Origin: Pseudomonadota bacterium
GTDB taxonomy: Bacteria; Pseudomonadota; Alphaproteobacteria; Rhodospirillales; 2-02-FULL-58-16
DNA: 32,888 bases
Direction: 5' to 3'
Assembly (NCBI GenBank): GCA_022572335.1
Contig: JACZWD010000003.1
Location: 1-32,888 of the forward strand
Position numbers and translations under genes: made by a program. Shown here one piece after another: positions 18,720 to 26,056 of this stretch. Below the pieces are notes generated by a model that worked only from the letters and a program-made list of their open reading frames with translations, searched no databases and was not told where the DNA came from. Positions within the stretch are counted from its first letter, which is position 1, and each line of letters starts with the position of its first letter.

Positions 18720-19982
18720 ATGCCGTACCCTCGGCCGATCACCCTGAACACCGACCGCAGCGCCGCACAGGCCCGAGGGATGGACAATCAGGCAATCAGC
18801 TATCGCGACCTTCTCCATCCGCTGACGCCCGAGGATTTCTTCGACCAGTACTACGGGACGAAGCCGGTGCACATCCCGGGCGATGCCGAAAAACTGGCGC
18901 GCATCTTCTCGTGGGACGAACTCAACCGGCTGTTAAACATGTCGAGGCTGTGGACCGGAAAGAGCCTGAAAATGGCGCTGGACGGCCGCAACCTGCAGCC
19001 CGAGGACTTCTGTTACCCGGGTGTTACCGCGGACGGCCACCGCGCCATGCGGCCCGACCCCCAGCGCGTCATCGAGCTCCTGCGCCGGGGGGCGACCGTG
19101 GTCCTGGATTCGCTGGAGACCCTGAGCCCGGGCATAGCCGGGGTGGCGGGCACGCTTGCCGTGGTCGCGGGCGGAGCGCCCACGTGCAACGCATACTGTT
19201 CGTGGAACGAGCACAAGGGGTTCGTCGCCCACTTCGACATCGACGACGTGTGGGCCCTGCATTTCGAGGGACGGAAGACGTGGCGCGTCTACGAAGGGCG
19301 CTTCGAGCACCCGATGGAGATTCCCGGCTTCCGGTGCGAGAGCCTGACCCCCGAGCAGCGCGAACAGGACAAGGGCAAGGTGCTGATGGAAGTGGACATG
19401 ACGCCGGGCGACCTGCTGTACATCCCCAAGGGCCAATACCACGACGCCCTTGCCTCGAGCGAAGCCACCCTTCACCTGTCCTTCAGCGTCACCCAGGTGA
19501 CCGGCCACGATTTCATGCGCCAACTGCTGCAGGACCTGCCGGAGGAGCCGCTGTTCCGGCGGGATCTGCCCCACTTCGACGACATCGAGGCGCTCGAGGC
19601 CCATCTCGGCAGGCTCGCGGACCGCTTGCGCGAGATCATCACCCTGCCCGAGACCGCCGCCCGGGTGAGCCAGTATCAGCGCCAGAACGCCCTGCAGAAC
19701 CACCCGGCCAACTTCGCCCTGCCGGCGCGCGAACAGGCGGAGCTCTACCGGGTGCGCGCCCTGGGCACGAAGCTGGTGCGCCGTGGCGGCGGCTGGCTGC
19801 TGACCACCGGCTCGGGACGGGAAACCCTTTCCGCCGACGAGGCGGAGGTCGCCCGGTGGGTCCTGGGCCGAGACTATTTCAATGCGGAGAGCCTGGCGCG
19901 GACCTTCGATAACCACGACGCGGCCGCGCTGGCGCCGGTGGTCGAAAAGCTGATCGGCGCCGGGCTGGTCCAACCGTTGTAA
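18720..19982 (+). CDS. JmjC/cupin-fold 2-oxoglutarate-dependent oxygenase (ribosomal oxygenase-like)
   Basis: The 420-residue protein matches the cupin_4/JmjC family that includes the ribosomal-protein hydroxylase RoxA (YcfD). The iron triad is visible as HFD (H171, D173) in VAHFDIDDVWALHFEGRKTW and H241 in IPKGQYHDAL. The N-terminal LTPEDFFDQYYGTKPVHIPG is the typical entry segment, and the C-terminal 140 residues form a helical and winged-helix tail. It may hydroxylate a ribosomal protein or another target, and the substrate cannot be read from sequence. The start could be the ATG at 18720 or at 18780 (MDNQAISYRD). Neither has a strong ribosome site. Confidence 0.85.
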   Translation: MPYPRPITLNTDRSAAQARGMDNQAISYRDLLHPLTPEDFFDQYYGTKPVHIPGDAEKLARIFSWDELNRLLNMSRLWTGKSLKMALDGRNLQPEDFCYPGVTADGHRAMRPDPQRVIELLRRGATVVLDSLETLSPGIAGVAGTLAVVAGGAPTCNAYCSWNEHKGFVAHFDIDDVWALHFEGRKTWRVYEGRFEHPMEIPGFRCESLTPEQREQDKGKVLMEVDMTPGDLLYIPKGQYHDALASSEATLHLSFSVTQVTGHDFMRQLLQDLPEEPLFRRDLPHFDDIEALEAHLGRLADRLREIITLPETAARVSQYQRQNALQNHPANFALPAREQAELYRVRALGTKLVRRGGGWLLTTGSGRETLSADEAEVARWVLGRDYFNAESLARTFDNHDAAALAPVVEKLIGAGLVQPL

Positions 19983-20036
19983 GGACCGGACGCCCGCTGT
20001 CGGGCGCATGCCGGCATTCATCCAGGAGGTGTTCCC

Positions 20037-20321
20037 ATGCGGCGTATTCTCCTCGCTTTGACGGTGACCACGGCCCTGGCCGTGTCCGCAACCGCATTCG
20101 GCTACCCGGTCCACGACGAGGACGTGGCCAAGGACCCCGGGGCGTTCCTCGAAGACATGACCGAGGAAGTTTTCCGGGTGCTGGAGCTGATACTGCGATC
20201 CATCCCCCAGTACGCGGCGCCGGAGGTCCTGGAGAACGGCGACATCATCATCCGCCGTCTCCATCCGAAGCCCGAAACACCGGCGCCCGGGAACGGCGCC
20301 CCGACGGGCAAGCCCATCTAG
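20037..20321 (+). CDS. Small exported protein of unknown function
   Basis: The 94-residue protein begins with a clear Sec signal peptide (MRRILLALTVTTALAVSATAFG), with cleavage likely around residue 22. A short acidic mature part follows (HDEDVAKDPGAFLEDMTEEV), then a proline-rich tail. A strong AGGAGG ribosome site lies 8 bases upstream. It starts 54 bases after the oxygenase gene and may share its transcript. I recognise no family, and it has no cysteines and no lipobox. Confidence 0.75.
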   Translation: MRRILLALTVTTALAVSATAFGYPVHDEDVAKDPGAFLEDMTEEVFRVLELILRSIPQYAAPEVLENGDIIIRRLHPKPETPAPGNGAPTGKPI

Positions 20322-20720
20322 CACCGCCCGCGCGTCCCCGGGCGATCCGCGGCGCGGCGCAACGAAGGGCCACCTGCCGGGACGCGCCGGCGCGTGCGCC
20401 CGCCTTTCGGCGGACCCCGGTGCGCCGGCGCAGGCGATCACGGGATTGCCAAAGGGTTCGGGGATTTATCCCGTGGAATCTGCGTGGCTATCCGCTAGTA
20501 TGGCGCGCCACGGAGGCCGACTGGTTGGGGAGGTGCATGTCCAGGATACCGAAACTTCAAAAATCGGCGTTGCACGAATTTCGGTTACCCCGCATCTTTC
20601 CACGGTGAGCGCCGTGTTTCCGTATTTAAGAATAAGGGGGTTTCAAACCAGAAACGGCGCTTCGGCTGCACACGCGAATTCGTAAACCAACACGATAATT
20701 GGAAACAGGGAGGTACCATC
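20322..20720. other. 399-base intergenic region upstream of the TRAP transporter
   Basis: No convincing gene is present. The only longer frames lack ribosome sites and similarity. Visible structures are the 14-base palindrome ACGCGCCGGCGCGT (20382-20395), a CACGG/CCGTG stem (20601-20616) followed by a T-rich stretch that could end the upstream transcript, and CCGAAA/TTTCGG arms 24 bases apart (20549-20584). The last 100 bases are AT-richer than the rest, and GATAAT at 20694 may be a -10 box. A good AGGGAGG ribosome site precedes dctP. Confidence 0.5.
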
Positions 20721-21809
20721 ATGAAACGACGTACATTCTTGAGGGCCGGCGTTGCCGGTGCGGTTGTCGGCGCCATCGCCGCGCCCAACATCGCCCGCGC
20801 GGAAAAGACCTTCAAGTGGAGGATGACCACATCGTTCCCGCCGGGCCTGCCGTTCTACCAGAGCGGTCCGGGCAGCGCCGAGTGGATCGTCAAGGCCATC
20901 GACGAAGCGTCTAACGGCCGGCTCAAGATCAAGCTGTTCGCGGCCGGCGAACTGGTCAAGTGGAACGGCGGATTCGACGCCGTCACCGGCGGCACCGTCG
21001 AGATGAACTCGGCCGTGGCCTATTACTGGTCGGGCAAGGTGCCGGCGCTCCAGTATTTCGGCACCGTCCCCTTCGGCATGACCTTCCAGGGCCAGAACGC
21101 CTGGTATTACCACGGCGGCGGGCTCGAGTTGTGGAACGAAATCTACAACGATTTCGGCGTCCTCGGCATGCCGTGCGGCAACTCCGGCGTCCAGATGACG
21201 GGCTGGTTCAAGAAGCCGGTGAACTCGCTCGCCGATTTCAAGGGCCTGAAGATGCGCATCCCCGGCCTCGGCGGCAAGATCTACAAGGCGATCGGCGTCA
21301 ACGTGAAGAGCCTGGGCGGCGGCGAGATCTTCCCGGCGCTGGAGCGCGGCGTCATCGACGCGGCCGAATGGGTCGGTCCCCTGCAGGACCGGCGCCTGGG
21401 TCTGCACAAGGCGGCCAAGAACTACTACAGCACCGGCTGGCACGAGCCATCGACGACGACGGAGCTCTTGATCTCCAAGAAGGCCTTCGATGCCCTTCCG
21501 AAGGACATCCAGAGCATCGTCCGCCACGTCGCGGCGGCGGCCAATATCATCGCCCACACGTCTGCCGAGGCGTTGAACGGTGGCGCGCTCGATGACCTCG
21601 TCAAGAATTACGGGGTCAAGGTCTCTGAACTCCCCACGGACGTCATCGAGGAGCTTCGAAAGAAGACCAAGGAGGTGCTCGAGGCCGGGGCCGCGGCCGA
21701 TCCCGTGACCCGCAAGGTCCACGACTCGTTCATGAGCTTCAAGAAACAGCACGACAAGTGGGCCAATTCGAGCGAACGTCAGTTCGCCATCCGGGTCCGC
21801 GGTGGCTGA
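20721..21809 (+). CDS. TRAP transporter substrate-binding protein (DctP, TakP/FcbT1-like)
   Basis: The 362-residue periplasmic receptor has a twin-arginine-type signal (MKRRTFLRAG, cleavage after about residue 28 in NIARA). The mature part fits the DctP family subgroup that contains TakP and FcbT1: FKWRMTTSFPPGLPFYQSG, LKMRIPGLGGKIYKAIG with the carboxylate-binding arginine, and DAAEWVGPLQDRRLGL. Members bind 2-oxo acids, aromatic acids or similar carboxylates, often as dimers. The exact ligand is unknown. The first gene of a three-gene TRAP cluster, it has an AGGGAGG ribosome site and is separated from the permease genes by a hairpin. Confidence 0.93.
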   Translation: MKRRTFLRAGVAGAVVGAIAAPNIARAEKTFKWRMTTSFPPGLPFYQSGPGSAEWIVKAIDEASNGRLKIKLFAAGELVKWNGGFDAVTGGTVEMNSAVAYYWSGKVPALQYFGTVPFGMTFQGQNAWYYHGGGLELWNEIYNDFGVLGMPCGNSGVQMTGWFKKPVNSLADFKGLKMRIPGLGGKIYKAIGVNVKSLGGGEIFPALERGVIDAAEWVGPLQDRRLGLHKAAKNYYSTGWHEPSTTTELLISKKAFDALPKDIQSIVRHVAAAANIIAHTSAEALNGGALDDLVKNYGVKVSELPTDVIEELRKKTKEVLEAGAAADPVTRKVHDSFMSFKKQHDKWANSSERQFAIRVRGG

Positions 21810-21817
21810 CACCGGCG

Positions 21818-21849
21818 CGGCCCCGCGTCCCTCCGGGGGCGCGGGGCCG
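21818..21849 (+). terminator. Intercistronic hairpin between dctP and the permease genes
   Basis: CGGCCCCGCG (21818-21827) and CGCGGGGCCG (21840-21849) form a perfect 10-base stem with a 12-base loop, 9 bases after the dctP stop. There is no T-run. A stem at this place usually protects the abundant receptor message from 3' decay and lowers permease expression, and it need not end transcription. Confidence 0.6.
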
Positions 21850-21930
21850 GCACCCTACCGTTCCCAATGAAAATCAGCGCATCGGGGGCCTCGATGCCGT
21901 GACGGTCGAGGGCGGGCGCCGCGGGGCGGA

Positions 21931-22839
21931 ATGAACATTCACCAGGTCTATTTCCTGTATCTCTATCCGCAAGGGCGGATCGGCCGGTTGACATTCGTGT
22001 TCGGCCTGGTGCCGTTGATCGTGGCCGGGATCGCGGTTCATCTGTTCGTTCCCATGGCCGGGCCGGCATGGTTCTTTCTCGATTCCTTCCTGTTCATGTT
22101 CGCCATGGTGCTGGCGGTGAAACGGTGCCTGGACCGCGGCCGTCCCGACTGGTTCCTGTTCCTGGGGCTCGCTCCCGTCGCCTGGCTGCTCATCGCCCTG
22201 GAGGTGAAGATCGAGTTCGACCATCGGGACGCATGGGTGGCGCTGGCCATGTATATGGGCTGGCTCACCCTGTGGCTTGCGGTCGAGCTGTTCGTACTGC
22301 CCGGGCGGCCGTCCGCGGCGCCGGACCCCGAGGACGTGAGCCTGGCGGGCGGCATCGACGCCTTCGTCGACGTCGTCGGCCGGGTGGCCGCCTGGGTCTG
22401 CATCGCCCAGGTGGCGCTGGTCGGTACCAACGTGATCCTGCGTTACCTGCTCCGCATCGGTCCCATGGAGCTGCAGGAACTGGAGTGGCACATGATATCG
22501 CCGATCGCGCTCATCGGCATGTGCTACGCGCTGCGCCACAACGATCATGTGAAGGTGGACATCTTCTACGACAAGTTCCGCGTCCACACCCGCGCCCTTG
22601 TCGATCTTGCCGCCGCCGTTTCCATCCTCTTCATCTCGCTCATCATCATCGACCTCGCCACCGGCTTCGTCGGCCAGGCCTACCGCATCGACGAGGGTTC
22701 GCCCGATCCGGGCGGGCTGCCGCACCGCTGGCTCTTGCGCTCGTTCATCCCGATCGGCTTCGCCATCCTGGCCATGCAGGCGCTGGCCGATATGCTGAGC
22801 GCCATCGAAGGCTTACGCCAACCGCGGCACGCGGGCTGA
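21931..22839 (+). CDS. TRAP small permease DctQ with N-terminal DUF805-like membrane domain
   Basis: At 302 residues it is much longer than a usual DctQ (about 160-200). Residues 1-125 look like DUF805: GRIGRL at 15-20, KRCLDRGRPDWF at 64-75, and about four hydrophobic segments. Residues 145-295 are the DctQ domain, with VGTNVILRYLLRIGPMELQE, the RHNDHVKVDIFYDKF block and four membrane segments. DctQ pairs with DctM and helps the receptor dock. The N-terminal domain is an uncommon addition that may alter assembly or sensing. A GGGCGGA lies directly before the ATG. DctM starts 15 bases after the stop. Confidence 0.88.
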   Translation: MNIHQVYFLYLYPQGRIGRLTFVFGLVPLIVAGIAVHLFVPMAGPAWFFLDSFLFMFAMVLAVKRCLDRGRPDWFLFLGLAPVAWLLIALEVKIEFDHRDAWVALAMYMGWLTLWLAVELFVLPGRPSAAPDPEDVSLAGGIDAFVDVVGRVAAWVCIAQVALVGTNVILRYLLRIGPMELQELEWHMISPIALIGMCYALRHNDHVKVDIFYDKFRVHTRALVDLAAAVSILFISLIIIDLATGFVGQAYRIDEGSPDPGGLPHRWLLRSFIPIGFAILAMQALADMLSAIEGLRQPRHAG

Positions 22840-22854
22840 CGGAGAACCGCGGCC

Positions 22855-24228
22855 GTGCAGGAAATCATCGGCGGCTTGATCCTGGCGGTGGGCGACCTTG
22901 TGGGGCTCGGGGAAATGATCTTCCCCGTTTTCATGGGGCTGACCCTTTTCGGGTTGCTGTTTATCGGAATCCCGGTGGCCATCGCGCTGGCCATGTCCGG
23001 GTTCCTGTTCGCCTATCTCGGCGGCGAGTTCGCACTGTTCAACCTGCTGCCGATCCGCATCTTCGGGGTCGTGGATAACCAGATCCTGATGGCGGTCCCG
23101 CTGTTCGTGTTCATGGGCGTGATGCTGGAACGCTCGCGCCTGGCCGAGGACCTGCTCGACGTGATCGGCCACGCCGCGGGCGGCCTGCGCGGCGGCATGG
23201 GGCTTTCGATCATCCTGGTCGGCGTGCTCATGGGCGCGTCCACGGGCATCGTCGGCGCCACGGTGGTCACCTTGGGGCTGCTCACCCTGCCCGTGTTCCT
23301 GCGCCGGGGGTATTCGAAGTCGCTGGCCTGCGGCACCATCTGCGCGTCGGGGACCCTGGGCCAGATCATCCCGCCCAGCCTGGTGCTGATCCTGCTCTCG
23401 GACATCCTGGGCACCGGTCTCGGCACCCTGTTCGCCGCCGCCATGATCCCCGGCCTGATGCTGGCCGGCCTCTACGCCACCTACATGTTGCTCGTCGGCT
23501 GGCTGAGGCCCGATATGGCGCCGGCGATCCCGGCGGAAGAGCGGGCCCAGATGTCCGGCCGGGAGCTGATCAAGAAACTGTTTGTCGTGGTCCTGCCGCC
23601 GATCTTCCTCATTTTCGCGGTGCTGGGCTCCATCATCGGCGGCATCGCGGCGCCGACCGAGGCCGCGTCCATGGGCGGCCTGGGCAGCATCCTCATCGCC
23701 TTTCTCGGCAAACGGCTCACCAAGAAGGTGATCATCGAAACGGTCCAGGGAACCCTTCGCATCAGCGCCATGGTGTTTTTCATCCTGATCAGCGCCCAGG
23801 CGTTCTCGCTGGCGTTTCGCGGCCTCAACGGCGACGAGCTGATCGAGATGATGTTCCAGTTCGTGCCCGGCGGGGTGAATGCGCAGATTATCTTCGTTCT
23901 TTTCATGCTGTTCCTGCTCGGCTTCTTCCTCGAGTGGATCGAGATCTGCTACATCGTGCTGCCGCTGTTCTGGCCGATCCTGGACAGGGCGGGGGTGGAT
24001 CCGGTGTGGTTCGCCATCCTGGCCGGGGTCAACCTGCAGACCTCGTTCCTGACGCCGCCCGTGGGCTGGGCGCTGTTCTTCCTCAAGGGCGTGGCGCCGC
24101 CCGAGGTGTCGAGCAGGGACATCTACGTCGGCGTCATGCCGTTCGTCGGCATGCAACTGATTGGCCTGGTTTTGCTGTTCCTGTATCCGTCGCTCGCCAC
24201 CTGGCTGCCCGACGCCATCGGCTGGTAG
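22855..24228 (+). CDS. TRAP transporter large permease DctM
   Basis: The 457-residue membrane protein has about twelve or more hydrophobic segments and the DctM signature blocks: MAVPLFVFMGVMLERSRLAE, GASTGIVGATVVTLGLLTLP, and the C-terminal NLQTSFLTPPVGWALFFLKG. It carries substrate and sodium across the inner membrane as a secondary transporter fed by the DctP receptor. The start is a GTG at 22855 following CGGAGAACCGC. The gene is the last of the TRAP cluster, with 15 bases between its stop and the stop of the convergent hydrolase gene. Confidence 0.95.
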   Translation: MQEIIGGLILAVGDLVGLGEMIFPVFMGLTLFGLLFIGIPVAIALAMSGFLFAYLGGEFALFNLLPIRIFGVVDNQILMAVPLFVFMGVMLERSRLAEDLLDVIGHAAGGLRGGMGLSIILVGVLMGASTGIVGATVVTLGLLTLPVFLRRGYSKSLACGTICASGTLGQIIPPSLVLILLSDILGTGLGTLFAAAMIPGLMLAGLYATYMLLVGWLRPDMAPAIPAEERAQMSGRELIKKLFVVVLPPIFLIFAVLGSIIGGIAAPTEAASMGGLGSILIAFLGKRLTKKVIIETVQGTLRISAMVFFILISAQAFSLAFRGLNGDELIEMMFQFVPGGVNAQIIFVLFMLFLLGFFLEWIEICYIVLPLFWPILDRAGVDPVWFAILAGVNLQTSFLTPPVGWALFFLKGVAPPEVSSRDIYVGVMPFVGMQLIGLVLLFLYPSLATWLPDAIGW

Positions 24229-24243
24229 CCGGCGGGCGGTGCG

Positions 24244-25833
24244 TCAGAACGCCGCCACCGCCCCGTCGCCGCGGGGGTCGGCGGCGCCTTCGATGAGGCC
24301 CGAGGGATGGCCGGCCAGGGCGCCGGCGTGTCCCATGACCGGATCGAAGGCACCCACCACCTCGACGTCGTGGCCGGCCGCCTTCAGGGCGTCGACGACG
24401 TCCGGCGCGAACCGGCTCTCCACCCTGAGATTGGTCGCCTCCGCGCCCCAGGTGCGGCCCAGGAGCCACCGGGGCGCGGTGACCGCCGCCTGAAGGTCCT
24501 GACCGAACAGCACGTGGCGGGTGAACAGGGCGGCCTGGGTCTGGGGCTGGCCGTCGCCGCCCATGGTGCCGTAGACCATGACCCGGCCGTCGCCGAGCAC
24601 GGCCATCGCCGGCTGGATGGTGTGGAACGGCCGGCGCCCCGGCTCCAGGCAGTTATGGGCGCCCTCGATGAGATTGAAGCTGGTGCCACGGTTCTGCCAG
24701 GTGATCCCGGTGTCGGGCAGCACCACGCCCGAGCCGAACTCCCAGTAGATGCTCTGGATGAAACTGACGGCCCGGCCCTCGCCGTCGATGGCCCCCAGCC
24801 ACACGGTGTCGCCGCCGGGCGCGGCGTCGGGCCAGGGCGCCGCCCGCGCCCGGTCCACCGACGCCGCCATGCGGTCGAGCGCCGCCCCGCTCAGAAAACC
24901 CGCCGGGTCCACGTCCATGTAGGCGGGGTCCGTCACGTGGGCGTCGCGGACGCGAAAGGCGCACTTGGCGGCCTCGACGAGGCCGTGGACGAAGGCGAAT
25001 CCTTCCGCCTCGCCGACGCCGAGGCGCTCGAAAACCCCGAGCAGGATCAACGACGCCAGCCCCTGGGTCGGGGGCGGCAGGTTGTAGGCCGTCCCCCGGG
25101 CCAGGGTCAGTTCCAAGGGCCGCACCGTGAGCGCCCGGTAGCGTGCCAGGTCGGCCGCCGAGACGGGGCTGCCGGCCTTCTCCAGCCCGGCGGCGATGTC
25201 CCGCGCCAGGGCGCCCCGGTAGAAATCGTCGAGCCCGTCGCGGCCGAGGCGCGCGAGAGTCCCGGCGAGCGCCGGGTTGCGGAAAAGCGCGCCCGGTTGC
25301 GGCGCCTCGCCGCCGGTCAGATAGGTTGCGGCGAACCCGGGCACGCCCAGCAATTCGTCGCGCTTGTCGCGGGTGTTTTGGTGCTGGCTGGTGGTCACCG
25401 GAACGCCTTCGCGGGCATAGTATTCGGCGTCCTCGAGGAGGCGCGACAGCGCCAGCGCGCCGCCCCAACGGGCGCTCACGCCGAGCGCCGCCTGCCAGCC
25501 CGAGACCGCCCCCGCCACCGTCAACGCGGCCAGCGGGCCGCGCGCAGGGATGGTCCCGGCGCCCAGGTCCTTGTAGAAGGCGATGTCCGCCTTGGCCGCC
25601 GCCGGGCCGCAGGCGTCGATGCCGAGGGGCGCTCCGCGGCCGTCCCCGATGAGCCAGAAGTTGTCGCCGCCAAGGCCGTTCATGTGCGGATAGACAACGG
25701 CGATGGCCGCCGCCGCCGCGACCGTCGCCTCGATGGCGTTGCCGCCTTCTCCGAGCACGCGCAGCCCCGCCTGGGCCGCCAGGTGGTGCGGCGCGACGAC
25801 CGCGCCGCGGGTCGCTCTCGGCGTGTGCAGCAT
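24244..25833 (-). CDS. Gamma-glutamyltransferase-family Ntn-hydrolase (oxamate amidohydrolase-like)
   Basis: This is a 529-residue self-processing Ntn-hydrolase. The predicted cleavage site and nucleophile is T343 in GGDTVWLGAIDGEG, giving a large subunit of about 37 kDa and a small one of about 20 kDa. The block YPHMNGLGGDNFWLIGDG is closer to oxamate amidohydrolase (HpxW) and YwrD-type proteins than to classical glutathione-cleaving enzymes. No signal peptide is seen, so it probably acts in the cytoplasm. It faces the TRAP cluster and could process an imported amide or gamma-glutamyl compound (inference). The ATG at 25833 matches the family start, though no clear ribosome site is present. 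Confidence 0.85.
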   Translation of the reverse strand: MLHTPRATRGAVVAPHHLAAQAGLRVLGEGGNAIEATVAAAAAIAVVYPHMNGLGGDNFWLIGDGRGAPLGIDACGPAAAKADIAFYKDLGAGTIPARGPLAALTVAGAVSGWQAALGVSARWGGALALSRLLEDAEYYAREGVPVTTSQHQNTRDKRDELLGVPGFAATYLTGGEAPQPGALFRNPALAGTLARLGRDGLDDFYRGALARDIAAGLEKAGSPVSAADLARYRALTVRPLELTLARGTAYNLPPPTQGLASLILLGVFERLGVGEAEGFAFVHGLVEAAKCAFRVRDAHVTDPAYMDVDPAGFLSGAALDRMAASVDRARAAPWPDAAPGGDTVWLGAIDGEGRAVSFIQSIYWEFGSGVVLPDTGITWQNRGTSFNLIEGAHNCLEPGRRPFHTIQPAMAVLGDGRVMVYGTMGGDGQPQTQAALFTRHVLFGQDLQAAVTAPRWLLGRTWGAEATNLRVESRFAPDVVDALKAAGHDVEVVGAFDPVMGHAGALAGHPSGLIEGAADPRGDGAVAAF

Positions 25834-26056
25834 GTCTAGTGGCCAGTCCCGGTTGTGCGGACGGCGCGCCGCCCGGTTGCGGCACGATGGGTAGCGCGTT
25901 CGCGCCCGCACCGCAAGGAGGCGTTGAGCCCGCACGGTCCGCGCCCCGGTCCGCTCTCCCCGGCCCGGCCGCCGGCCCCGGCATTTGCCCCTTGCGTCCC
26001 GCCCGAGATGCCGTAAGTTTCGGCACATCGCATTTCTCGTTCCTGTGGAGAACGCC

